Shown: piece by piece, positions 20,401 to 29,435 of the stretch
Layout: every line of letters starts with the position of its first letter
How positions within the stretch are numbered: position 1 is the first letter of the stretch
Position numbers and translations under genes: made by a program
Notes under the pieces: model-generated
What the model was told of the DNA's origin: nothing
The model's input: the letters and a program-made list of their open reading frames with translations, nothing else
Databases searched by the model: none
Source of the DNA: Cytophagaceae bacterium
GTDB lineage: Bacteria > Bacteroidota > Bacteroidia > Cytophagales > Spirosomataceae
DNA length: 61,564 nt
Direction: 5' to 3'
Assembly (NCBI GenBank): GCA_947494535.1
Contig: CANLVU010000003.1
Location: 1-61,564 of the forward strand

Positions 20401-23400
20401 CGAAGAATTTCCAATACCTAATTGTCCATTTAAATTATATCCCCATGCCCAAATTGTTCCATTCGTTTTGAGCGCAAGACTGTGGTTAAACCCTACAGAA
20501 ATGGATTCCCAATCAGTAGCTACCCCAATTCTAATCGGAACTAATGATTCAGTTATAGCAGCATCTCCAAGCCCTAAGTATCCATTGGATCCATTTTGTC
20601 CCCAACCCCATAAGCTACCATCTTTTTTAATAGCGATGGTGAAACTACTCGTTGTAGCCACCATTTTCCAATCATTTGCTGTCCCTACTTGAACAGCAAT
20701 GCTTTGGTTGATTTTATTGCCTATTCCCAGTTGACCTAAGCTATTATTTCCCCAAGCCCATAAAGTACCATTTGGTTTAATCAGGAAGCTGCTATTAGAT
20801 CCAGCGAAAACTTTAGCTGGCGTGAGCGTATCAGACAAAGCATAGGTAACAGTTTGCGAAACAGATGAAGAAACGCAGCCAAACGTATTCGTGACATTTA
20901 CCGCATAGGTGCCATTCTTTTTAGGCACGTAATTATTCGAGATAGCTCCAGGAATAGCAACCCCATTGTTAAGCCATTGATACGAAACTCCCGTCGTAGA
21001 AGGCACCGTTAGCTTATAAGTTTTTAGATCCTCTAAACGATTCACAGTCATCGAACCAGTGGTGCTAATCGTCGTACTAGGTATGGCTGGAATAACATAA
21101 GGATCAGAAGTGCTGACATCACCTATTGGATAAGTGACTGTGACACTATAAGAACCACCCGTAGTAACGGTGATGGATCTTGTGGTGGCGCCGGTAGACC
21201 AAGTGTACGAAAGTCCACCCTCTGAGGCTGTTAATACACCACCACTGCTTCCTGCACAGAATGTTTTTCTTTCTGAGGCAGTGATATCCACGATTGGTTT
21301 TGCCAAAGTAGGGGTGTAGAAAATTGATTTGCCATCCCCAAGTTGCGCATAGTATTTACCACCCCAAGCCCATAGACTTCCATCAGATTTGATTGCAAGC
21401 GAATGATATCTACCCGCAGCTATATCTGTCCAATCAACATCGGTTCCTAATCTTTGGGGAATATTTTTATTAATTACAGAACCATCTCCTAATTGACCAT
21501 CTGCATTATTTCCCCATGTCCACAGGCTACCATCTGACTTCAAGGTCATTGTGTGATCTGATAGCATTGAGGCCGGCCATTTATTAGTATTAGTAATGGC
21601 TAATTGAGTGGGCACATTTTTGTTAATATTTGTCCCGTCACCAAGTCCCCCTTCTATATTATTACCCCAAAGCCAAACAGTCCCGTTCTTTTTAATGGCC
21701 AATGAGCTATTATAACCAGCTTGAATATGTGCCCAGTCGCTTGCATTCCCCACTTGCGTAGGTGCAACCATATTAGTTGTATTTCCTAATCCCAGTTGAC
21801 TAAAATTATTTAATCCCCAGGCCCAAATGGTTCCATTCGATTTTAAGGCCAAAATATGGCCTGAACCGGCAGAAATGGCTGTCCAATCAGAGGCTGATCC
21901 TATTTGAATTGGAGTGGAAGAAGTGATCGAGAAAGTGCCTGAGACTATATTTCCCCAAAACCAGATTGTTCCATTTGTTTTCACACCAACAGAATGAGTA
22001 AGTGCGGTTGATATCGTTTTCCAATCGGTAGCAGTACCGATTTGAATAGGAGTAGTCCGTTGGATAATTGTACCATCACCTAGTTGACCCTCGATATTCC
22101 TTCCCCAACCCCATAGACTTCCATTGGCTTTTATGGCAAGAGTATGGTAAGCACCTAAAGATACATATTTCCAATCTTTTCCTGTTTCCACCTGTATTGG
22201 AATATCAACATTAGTAGTTGATAAACCATCTCCTAATTGCCCATATCTATTTCTTCCCCACATCCACAAGCTTCCATCTTTTTTGATTGCAGCGGAATGA
22301 ACACTTCCAGCAAATACTTTTTCCCAGCTAAAATCATTACCAACTTGTCTAGGAGCGGCAATGTAATTATTTCCTTTTCCTAGTTGTCCACTCACATTAT
22401 CACCCCAAGAATAAAGGTTATTGAGATTGTCGAGTGCTAAAGAATAGGAAGCCCCTTGTGCTAAAGATCTCCAAGAGTTACTGGTTCCTATTTGCGTGAA
22501 TGAAGTAGCGTTATTAGTATTTCCTTGTCCAAGTTGACCTGAAAAGTTGTTTCCAGTAGACCAAATGGTACCATTTGCTTTTAGGGCAAAGCCATGATTG
22601 TTTGATAAACTAACGTTGGTCCAGCTTTGATCTGTACCTATTTGTATAGGTTCTGAAACATTTTCTAAGGTCCCATTCCCTAATTGGCCATCGGAATTTA
22701 ATCCCCAAGCCCATAAACTTCCATTTGTTTTAAGTGCAAGAACACTAAAATTACTGCCTTTAATCATCCCCCAATCAGTTGAATTACCAATTAAAGTAGG
22801 GATGTTTTTTGAAACAGTAGTTCCATCCCCTAGCTGCCTCGATGAATTTTGCCCCCAAGCGTACAGACTTCCATTATTTTTAATGGCATAGGAACTATTT
22901 CCACCTGTTGTGATGGAACCCCAATCGGTATCTGTACCAATTTGTGTAGGACTTATCAAGGTTGTGGTATTTCCATTACCTAGTTGTCCGTTAAAATTAT
23001 ATCCCCACGACCAAATGGTTCCATTGGTTTTGAGCGCAATTATATGGTTAAACCCTACAGTAATAGATTCCCAATCAGAAGCTACTCCAATTCTAATGGG
23101 AACTATTGACTCTGCAATAGTGCCATCACCCAGTCCTAGGTACCCAGTCGATCCATTGATACCCCAACCCCATAAACTTCCATCATTTTTAATAGCGATA
23201 GTAAAAAGACTTGAGGAAGATACCATTTTCCAATCGCTCGCGGTTCCCACCTGCACAGCGATACTTTGGTTGATTTTATTACCTATTCCCAGTTGTCCAT
23301 TGCTATTATTTCCCCAGGCCCAGAGTGTCCCATTTGGTTTAATCAAGAAGCTACTAGTAGATCCAGCAAAAACAGTAGAAGGCGTGAATGTTTCTGATAA

Positions 23401-26400
23401 GGTGTAGGTGACGGTTTTCGAAATAGATGAAGAAACGCAGCCAAATGTATTCGAGAGCGTTACTGAATACAAACCATTCTTTAGAGGTACAAAAGAATTT
23501 TTTGTTGCACCTGGAATGGCTACACTATTATTATACCATTGATATGTAGTTGCTGTCGCTGAAGGTACCGTTAGCTTATAGGTTTTTAGATCCTCTAAGC
23601 GATTAACAGTCATGGAACCTGTTGTGCTTAAAGTTGTGTTTGGCCGTGGAGGAATAACTACTGGCTCTAAATTTGCAAAATCTCCCATCGGATAGTACAC
23701 CCTACCATCATAGGTTCCTGATGTATTTACCGTAATTGAACGTGTTGTTGCGGCCGTAGACCAGAGATAGCTTAAACCTTCGGAGGCGGTTAAAACTAAG
23801 CTACCATTTGCACAATAATTGGATCTGTCTGAAATGTAGATTCTTGCAATAGGTTTTGCTTCTGATGGAGAGAAGTTAAAATCCGTTCCTTGGCCTAATT
23901 GACCAAATAAATCATTTCCCCATGACCAAAGAGATCCATTGTTTTTAATCGCCATGGAGTGGTATCCACCTGAGGCAACATCTCGCCAATCGACCTCTGT
24001 CCCCATTTGACCAGGAACATTTTTATCGACAGTCGTCCCATCTCCTAATTGTCCGTAATAATTGTATCCCCATGACCAAAGCGTGCCATCATTTTTTAGA
24101 ACGAAGTTGTGACCTGAGTTCATGGTGATGGGCCATTTAGCTACATTAGTAAGCGTAATTCTTGTAGGAATGTTTTTATCCACATTCGTTCCATCGCCTA
24201 GCTGACCTTCAACGTTATATCCCCAAGTCCAAACCGACCCATCTCTTTTCATTGCGGTGGATTGGTCAAGCCCTACTTGAACAGACGCCCAATCGGTATC
24301 CGTCCCTATTTGTATCGGAATATTCGAATCAGTGTAATTTCCATTACCTAATTGACCTAAATCATTTGAACCCCATGCCCATAGAGTGCCATTTGCTTTT
24401 AAACCAAGAACATGGACGTCTCCCACTGAAATAGCCACCCAGTCAGTAGCGGTGCCCATTTGTCTAGGAATTAAGGATGTGGCGGTATTTCCACTACCCA
24501 GTTGTCCATAACTATTCCATCCCCAAGACCACAGCGTTCCATTTTGTTTAATCGCATAGGAAGAGTTATAGCCTGTTTTAATCATTTTCCAATCAGCTTC
24601 TGCACCTATTTGGACTGGGACAGAAGAATTAGTCGTGGTGCCATCTCCTAATTGACCAGAAGAGTTACTACCCCAGCCCCAGATTGTTCCATTTGATTTT
24701 AAACCCAATGAGTGAAAACGCGCCAGAGAAATTGCTTTCCAATCGGTACCATTCCCTACAATTGTAGGCAATGGGTTATTTAAGGTTGTTCCATTACCTA
24801 ATTGACCTGTATTATTTCTTCCCCAAGTCCATAGTGTACCATCTTTTTTTATTCCACCAGAATGGTAGAAACCTGCGTACACTTTATCCCAATCTTGACC
24901 AGTCCCAATTTGGCGTATATTGGTATTGAATGAAAATTCACCTTTATTTAAGGACCCATAAAGGATAGAACCCCACGAGTAAAGTTTGTTTTGATTATCC
25001 AGTGCTAATGTGGCAAATTTACCAGATGCGACTGAGCTCCAATTAGCGTTATTCCCTATTTGTGTAAATATTCCTAGGTTTATATTGGTACCGTTTCCTA
25101 ATTGACCATAGGTGTTTACTCCAGTACCCCAAAGCGTCCCATTTGTTTTTAAGGCTAAAGTAGAAGTTCCATCAGCTGTGATTGAAAAATCACTCCAGTT
25201 TATATCCGTACCAATTTGTGTAGGCGTTAAGGTTAAGGGTGTAAAGTTATTTCCTAAGCTTCCATCGCTACCATATCCCCAGCCCCACAAGCTACCATTC
25301 GTTTTTAAGGCAATAGCAAAACCTCCACTACCACCACCATTCACTTTTTTCCAATCTGTAAATACACCTATTTGAGTAGGAACACTTTTATTAGTTCTAG
25401 TACCATCACCCAATTGTCCATTCCCATTAAGTCCCCAGGCCCACATGCTACCATTGGATTTAATGGCGTAGCTAGAAAAGTTTGTTGAAGCAATTGATTC
25501 CCAATCTGTAGAAGTACCTACTTGGGTAGGTAAATTTTTAGGGGTAGAGGTTCCATCGCCTAAGCTGCCATATAAATTATAACCCCATGCCCACAGTGTT
25601 CCATTTGATTTAAGGGCTAAAGTATGGTTAGTTCCAGCAGACACCGATTTCCAATCATTGGCGGTTCCTATTCTAACCGGAACTAGAGACTCAGTTATAC
25701 CTGTATTTCCAATGCCTAGATATCCATTGCTTCCGTTATATCCCCATGCCCATAGGCTACCATCTTTTTTTAATCCAATGGTAAAACTGATCGAGTGAGA
25801 AACCATCTCCCAGTCAGAATCTGTGCCTACTCTTATGGCATAATTTCGATTAATCTTGTCGCCTAAACCTAATTGCCCGTAGTTATTAAGACCCCACGCC
25901 CATAAAGTGCCATCTGCCTTAATTTGAAAACTTGAATTCGAGCTAGCAAAAATCTTAGGTTTCGCGTTAGTGGTTGCGGCAAATAATTGAGTAGGGGTGG
26001 GTGTGTATCCAAATTCACCGATACCTAATTGACCATTTAGGTTGTTTCCCCATGCCCAAAGGCTGCCGTCTGTTTTTATGGCAAAGGTACTAGATGAGGG
26101 GCCTACGTAAACTTTATCCCAATTAGTATCAGTACCTACTCTGGTCCCTGTTAAATTATTAATATTCGTGTTGTTACCTAAATTTCCGTACTCATTTTTT
26201 CCCCACATATAAAGTGAACCATCATTTTTAATCGCAGCGGAATGATTAAGGCCTGATGAAATGTATCTAATAGTGTTTATTATTGATATCTGGGTAGGGG
26301 AATTAATTTGTAAAGTTGCAGAGGGGTCAAATCCAAGATTACCATAATTGTTTCGACCCCATGAGAAGATATTTCCGCTTGAATTTAAGGCGATTGTACC

Positions 26401-28161
26401 TTCGTAATTGGTTGAGACTGCTGTCCAATTTGTCTGAGTACCAATTCTTTGTGGACTGGAATAATTTATTGTCGAATTCAAACCTAAGTAACCTGAACTA
26501 TTTTCACCCCAACCCCAGAGAGTACCATCTGTTTTTAACCCAATACTAAAGTTGTAGTTTGGCCCTATACTTTTCCAGTTTCCATCAGTTCCTATTTGAG
26601 TGGGAATTAATATCGAATTATTTGATGAATTTAAACTTTTGCTATAATTACTTCCCCATCCCCAAAGGGTGCCATTTGATTTAATTGCATAAACATTAGA
26701 TCCAAGTCCATAAATTTTGTCCCAATTATTATCTGTTCCAACTTGAGCTATTGTATAGTTGTCGTTTGCAAGTGTTCCATCAGCGGTACCATTTCCTAAA
26801 GTCCCCATCCAATTAGACCCCCAGGTCCAAAGAGTTCCGTCTGTTTTTATTGCTGCTACACTATACCACAATGTTACAACAGATTTCCAATTAGTCGCTG
26901 TACCTATTTGTACTGGGATATTTGAACTTATGCTATTGTTTCCATAAATTCCATTATTATTTTGTCCCCAAGCCCACAATGTGCCATCTAACTTAATTCC
27001 AAATGTAGTACTTCCACCTTGGGAAATCTCCTTCCATACCAAACTACTAGTGACCTGAACGGGTATTTTTTTAAATGCGTCTTGATTTAGGCCCAATAAA
27101 CCATTTTGATTAGATCCCCAAACCCAAATACTTTTATCTGATTTTACTCCTAAAGAAGCATTAGCTCCAGCAAAAATATCCATCCAGTTTAATCCATTTC
27201 CTATTTGGGTAGGCTGGTTAGTTCGACTTCCAACTATCTGAGCACTTCTTCCATAGCTGTTACTACCCCAAGCCCATAAAGAGCCATTGGATTTTAAAGC
27301 AAATGAAATATCTGAGCTGGCAGAAATCTTTGTCCAATTATTGTCACTACCAATTCGTACAGGTAAAAGTTGTGTACTAAACGTACTAGATCCAATACCC
27401 ACTTGACCACTAGTGTCTCTACCCCATGACCATAAACTCCCATCCTGTTTGATTGCTAAAGCATGGTATGCACCTAAGTCTACCATTTTCCAGTCTGTAT
27501 CTGAATTGATTTGAATGGGCACATTAGAATTTACATTGCTGCTATTAACAAAAAATTGGCTCTCTCCATTATACCCCCATGCCCAAAGAGTGCCATTCTG
27601 TTTTAAGGCTATAGTCGTAGAATTGTTTAAAGTTACACTTGACCAGTTTGTATCTGTACCTAATTGTGTAGGAACTGCTTTTGTAACATTTGTACCATCT
27701 CCTAGCTGTCCATTATTGTTATAACCCCAGTTCCAAATAGTGCCATTTGATTTTACTCCCACAACAATAGCACCATTCGTTGCAATTGATTTCCAATTGG
27801 TGTCTGTTCCTACTTGACCAGGTATTAACCTTTGCGTTTCTGCCGAGTTATTATTTCCAAAAAGATTTACATTATTCCTTCCCCAAACCCATAAAGAGCC
27901 ATCTTTTTTAATGCCAAATGATATATCGTACCCTGTAGCTACCGCAATCCATTTTGTTTCCGGTAAAATATTTACGGGTGCATTTCGATTCGTTGTTGTC
28001 CCATCTCCTAATTGCCCCGATGAATTAAGGCCCCAAGCCCACAGGCTGCCATCTTCTTTAATAAGTAGAGTATGGCTTCCTTCGGAAGAAACTATTTGGC
28101 CACTAGAAATATGGCTGAAGAATAAAATAATAGTTATTAAAAGGAAGTAAATTCTTTTCAT
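17419..28161 (-). CDS. Giant secreted RCC1-repeat protein (3580 aa) with Ig-like linkers, TSP3-like repeat and T9SS C-terminal sorting domain
   Basis: Signal peptide MKRIYFLLITIILFFSHISSG; about 56 repeats of form LWAWGxNxxGQLGdGt...P.qIGtdtdWxxisaG..hslAlKsnGt; DTDGDGIKDNADKC; C-terminal AYPNPTSGKVSIYV...DLSKMDAGTYVIQVSGSHVNKTLKISKQ. Confidence 0.93.
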   Translation of the reverse strand: MKRIYFLLITIILFFSHISSGQIVSSEGSHTLLIKEDGSLWAWGLNSSGQLGDGTTTNRNAPVNILPETKWIAVATGYDISFGIKKDGSLWVWGRNNVNLFGNNNSAETQRLIPGQVGTDTNWKSIATNGAIVVGVKSNGTIWNWGYNNNGQLGDGTNVTKAVPTQLGTDTNWSSVTLNNSTTIALKQNGTLWAWGYNGESQFFVNSSNVNSNVPIQINSDTDWKMVDLGAYHALAIKQDGSLWSWGRDTSGQVGIGSSTFSTQLLPVRIGSDNNWTKISASSDISFALKSNGSLWAWGSNSYGRSAQIVGSRTNQPTQIGNGLNWMDIFAGANASLGVKSDKSIWVWGSNQNGLLGLNQDAFKKIPVQVTSSLVWKEISQGGSTTFGIKLDGTLWAWGQNNNGIYGNNSISSNIPVQIGTATNWKSVVTLWYSVAAIKTDGTLWTWGSNWMGTLGNGTADGTLANDNYTIAQVGTDNNWDKIYGLGSNVYAIKSNGTLWGWGSNYSKSLNSSNNSILIPTQIGTDGNWKSIGPNYNFSIGLKTDGTLWGWGENSSGYLGLNSTINYSSPQRIGTQTNWTAVSTNYEGTIALNSSGNIFSWGRNNYGNLGFDPSATLQINSPTQISIINTIRYISSGLNHSAAIKNDGSLYMWGKNEYGNLGNNTNINNLTGTRVGTDTNWDKVYVGPSSSTFAIKTDGSLWAWGNNLNGQLGIGEFGYTPTPTQLFAATTNAKPKIFASSNSSFQIKADGTLWAWGLNNYGQLGLGDKINRNYAIRVGTDSDWEMVSHSISFTIGLKKDGSLWAWGYNGSNGYLGIGNTGITESLVPVRIGTANDWKSVSAGTNHTLALKSNGTLWAWGYNLYGSLGDGTSTPKNLPTQVGTSTDWESIASTNFSSYAIKSNGSMWAWGLNGNGQLGDGTRTNKSVPTQIGVFTDWKKVNGGGSGGFAIALKTNGSLWGWGYGSDGSLGNNFTPLTLTPTQIGTDINWSDFSITADGTSTLALKTNGTLWGTGVNTYGQLGNGTNINLGIFTQIGNNANWSSVASGKFATLALDNQNKLYSWGSILYGSLNKGEFSFNTNIRQIGTGQDWDKVYAGFYHSGGIKKDGTLWTWGRNNTGQLGNGTTLNNPLPTIVGNGTDWKAISLARFHSLGLKSNGTIWGWGSNSSGQLGDGTTTNSSVPVQIGAEADWKMIKTGYNSSYAIKQNGTLWSWGWNSYGQLGSGNTATSLIPRQMGTATDWVAISVGDVHVLGLKANGTLWAWGSNDLGQLGNGNYTDSNIPIQIGTDTDWASVQVGLDQSTAMKRDGSVWTWGYNVEGQLGDGTNVDKNIPTRITLTNVAKWPITMNSGHNFVLKNDGTLWSWGYNYYGQLGDGTTVDKNVPGQMGTEVDWRDVASGGYHSMAIKNNGSLWSWGNDLFGQLGQGTDFNFSPSEAKPIARIYISDRSNYCANGSLVLTASEGLSYLWSTAATTRSITVNTSGTYDGRVYYPMGDFANLEPVVIPPRPNTTLSTTGSMTVNRLEDLKTYKLTVPSATATTYQWYNNSVAIPGATKNSFVPLKNGLYSVTLSNTFGCVSSSISKTVTYTLSETFTPSTVFAGSTSSFLIKPNGTLWAWGNNSNGQLGIGNKINQSIAVQVGTASDWKMVSSSSLFTIAIKNDGSLWGWGINGSTGYLGLGDGTIAESIVPIRIGVASDWESITVGFNHIIALKTNGTIWSWGYNFNGQLGNGNTTTLISPTQIGTDTDWGSITTGGNSSYAIKNNGSLYAWGQNSSRQLGDGTTVSKNIPTLIGNSTDWGMIKGSNFSVLALKTNGSLWAWGLNSDGQLGNGTLENVSEPIQIGTDQSWTNVSLSNNHGFALKANGTIWSTGNNFSGQLGQGNTNNATSFTQIGTSNSWRSLAQGASYSLALDNLNNLYSWGDNVSGQLGKGNNYIAAPRQVGNDFSWEKVFAGSVHSAAIKKDGSLWMWGRNRYGQLGDGLSTTNVDIPIQVETGKDWKYVSLGAYHTLAIKANGSLWGWGRNIEGQLGDGTIIQRTTPIQIGTATDWKTISTALTHSVGVKTNGTIWFWGNIVSGTFSITSSTPIQIGSASDWTAISAGSGHILALKSNGTIWAWGLNNFSQLGLGNTTNMVAPTQVGNASDWAHIQAGYNSSLAIKKNGTVWLWGNNIEGGLGDGTNINKNVPTQLAITNTNKWPASMLSDHTMTLKSDGSLWTWGNNADGQLGDGSVINKNIPQRLGTDVDWTDIAAGRYHSLAIKSDGSLWAWGGKYYAQLGDGKSIFYTPTLAKPIVDITASERKTFCAGSSGGVLTASEGGLSYTWSTGATTRSITVTTGGSYSVTVTYPIGDVSTSDPYVIPAIPSTTISTTGSMTVNRLEDLKTYKLTVPSTTGVSYQWLNNGVAIPGAISNNYVPKKNGTYAVNVTNTFGCVSSSVSQTVTYALSDTLTPAKVFAGSNSSFLIKPNGTLWAWGNNSLGQLGIGNKINQSIAVQVGTANDWKMVATTSSFTIAIKKDGSLWGWGQNGSNGYLGLGDAAITESLVPIRIGVATDWESISVGFNHSLALKTNGTIWAWGYNLNGQLGIGNSSTLLSPTQIGTDTDWVSISTGGNSSYAIKSNGQLFAWGQNSLNQLGDGSTVDRNIPTQIGNSTDWGLIESGNNYAFALKTDGTIWGWGVNTYNRFVNSSLSIVLNPTQVGTDSNWANLYVPPSGSTSLAIKSNGTLWGVGSNSFGQLGQGNSSNYNGLTQIGNATNWRSAAVGSSHVLALDKQNNLFSWGFNSSGQLGKGNFSYKTNMRQVGTDLTWEKIYTTLYRSAAIKKDGTLWSWGLNTSGQAGNGEDRNLDVPVQIGTNTNWQSVSIGAANTLALRKDGTLWAWGANQIGQLGDGTTSPKYIPTQIGTATDWASVYSGYQSSYAIKKNGTLWAWGNNLNGQLGNGTTTNSTTPPIQIGNSSDWVSISAGSGFAVGLKSNGTLWGWGYNLYGQLGNGNNTNSNTPIQIGTASDWSAIESGYNQSYAIKKDGTLWAWGYNVNGELGDGTTINKNTPTLININNINKLSFSFSSYHKMLLKTDGSIWGWGSNYYGQLGDESISDKYTPTKIGPESDWKDISTGGYHTLALKSDGSLWSWGLNLYGELGDGKAFYYNPTLAKPIVEIVNTGKKTFCPGGSVVLTASDGGLSYTWSTGAKTRSITANTTGNYFVTVTYPIGDVSTSESTAVTVNPLPDATISTTGSTFVFNLTDTKTYALKVPVVTGAKYQWSKDGAVITGATAAEYIPQNDGTYTVSVTSPFGCIANSSALVVKYELADTDGDGIKDNADKCNNTTLGAIIDANGCEIFNLPAKNYTIGMGSATCVGSNNGSIQIAFANKNYNYLIKAVGSASGYSKQFTYNTTETAALNISGLAKDTYSVCIQVLGKEGYEQCFDVIITEPAALKTNSTFNPNSNTLVLNLSGSESYSISVNGVTEKVNGATYSKVLSTGLNKISVSTDLGCQGTFDQEIFISEQAHAYPNPTSGKVSIYVPGSDPSVRILIYSLEKTILDESRDLDHSRIVTYDLSKMDAGTYVIQVSGSHVNKTLKISKQ
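18740..25910 (-). repeat. Three tandem intragenic superunits of 14 RCC1 repeats each (about 2.0 kb) separated by about 0.5-kb Ig-like linkers
   Basis: Superunits approx 23870-25910, 21330-23335 and 18740-20780. Units align one to one, e.g. unit 1 GQLGIGNKINQSIAVQVGTA(S/N)DWKMV in two copies and GQLGLGDKINRNYAIRVGTDSDWEMV in the third. Confidence 0.85.
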
Positions 28162-28321
28162 AGTTTTGCAAACAGATTTGGATTATAAAAATAAAAAATT
28201 GAATTTAATTAATGAAGGGATATTTATTTAACGGTCAAATTGTTAGCCTCTGAAATTCTGATGATTAGGAGCTGGGTAGAAATACAGTAGACTTGTGTAC
28301 TTTTGGTTAAAATTATATTTT

Positions 28322-29149
28322 ATGAAAAATAAATTATCCTTAATCGCTCTAATTTTTCTTGCCCATTTTACTGGGTTTGCACAAAATTCATCTACAGACT
28401 TTTTGAATAATTATTTTTTCAAACAAGTTCCATTGATTAATAACACTTTCAAATTTGAATTAGCTAAAGTGGTAATGGGTAATACTACATTTACCACTTA
28501 TGATAATTATGATGAAAATAATAGGCGTAGTGGGATAGCTAGTTTACCTGAAATTTTAGATGTTGAAGATTTTACTTTTTATGGAGTGAAGCCTAATATT
28601 AAAATTCAAGATACTACTCGGTTTAATCGATTAGTTACCGCAAATACGAAGGAGTGGTTTAATGCCAAAATGCCTAAAGTGGAGGTTTTAAAAAATAAAT
28701 TGGTGACAATTTCATACCCAGATTCTACAGAGGAGTCTTTTTTATTAAATGTAAAACAGCCTTCCATTGAGGATGACAATAACAATAAAAGGAAAATTTT
28801 GCAAATGGAATTAGCCAATGAAGAAGTAAAGGCTGATGGTTCAAATAATACTGCTAGGGATATTGTTTGGCGGTTTTTCGTTATTTATAATGACTGTTAT
28901 TTGGCATTAAGTAAGAAGCAATTAGAAAGGCTTAAGGTTCGTATATTTTCTTCAACTGAAGGAGTCTTACTTTTAACAAATGATGGGGAGGAGGAGTTAA
29001 TATCCCAGCAGAATTTTAATTACCATGAGGAAAGTAAAACTTCTGGCAATGGGTTATATATTGGCAGAGATAAAGATCCATTTATGGACTCAGGTTATTA
29101 CATTGACCCTGAAAATATGATCTTTTTATTCAAAATTAAACAAAACTAA
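28322..29149 (+). CDS. Secreted hypothetical protein
   Basis: ORF 28295-29149. The internal ATG at 28322 gives signal peptide MKNKLSLIALIFLAHFTGFAQ. No family recognised. Confidence 0.6.
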   Translation: MKNKLSLIALIFLAHFTGFAQNSSTDFLNNYFFKQVPLINNTFKFELAKVVMGNTTFTTYDNYDENNRRSGIASLPEILDVEDFTFYGVKPNIKIQDTTRFNRLVTANTKEWFNAKMPKVEVLKNKLVTISYPDSTEESFLLNVKQPSIEDDNNNKRKILQMELANEEVKADGSNNTARDIVWRFFVIYNDCYLALSKKQLERLKVRIFSSTEGVLLLTNDGEEELISQQNFNYHEESKTSGNGLYIGRDKDPFMDSGYYIDPENMIFLFKIKQN

Positions 29150-29157
29150 TATAATAC

Positions 29158-29186
29158 AAAGGCTTCCTATCACTAGGAAGCCTTTG
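29158..29186. terminator. Hairpin terminator (copy 1), bidirectional-looking
   Basis: AAAGGCTTCCTA-TCAC-TAGGAAGCCTTT. Confidence 0.7.
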
Positions 29187-29189
29187 TTA

Positions 29190-29265
29190 TACCGGAGTGG
29201 CCCCGGAAGGAATCGAGTCGGACGCGACCCCGGCTTCATCTTAGTTATCGGAGACCTACATTTAA
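29190..29265 (-). pseudogene. Degraded 3' portion of a tRNA-Arg(CCG) gene copy
   Basis: ATACCGGAGTGGCCCCGGAAGGAATCGA is identical to the 3' region of the intact tRNA at 30000-30071. It is then interrupted by about 17 nt (GTCGGACGCGACCCCGG) and continues CTTCATCTTAGTTATCGGAGACCTACATTT with substitutions; no 5' acceptor arm. Confidence 0.75.
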
Positions 29266-29435
29266 AGGATCATATTTTAAAATACAAAATCAAACTATTC
29301 TGAATATTTAGTGAGTGAAAACTTTACATCAAAAGTTGTTTTATTCTCTAATTTATAAACCGTTAAATAAATTTTTATTTGATATTTATTTTAATTTTTA
29401 AATTTTTGATTGTTTAACCTTTAAAAATTATAAAT

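Noticed and set aside
22910-23407. 165-aa plus-strand ORF (and similar ORFs at 25112, 26316, 26759, 27515, 27911)
   Set aside because: Antisense to the RCC1 repeats; their sequences recur in register with the repeat unit (e.g. VPSPSCPL, PHAQSVPF), as expected for the opposite strand of a repetitive gene.
17419-28161. Possible CRISPR or satellite array because of regular DNA repetition
   Set aside because: Period is about 150 bp, repeats are degenerate and the reading frame is open throughout; coding RCC1 repeats explain it.
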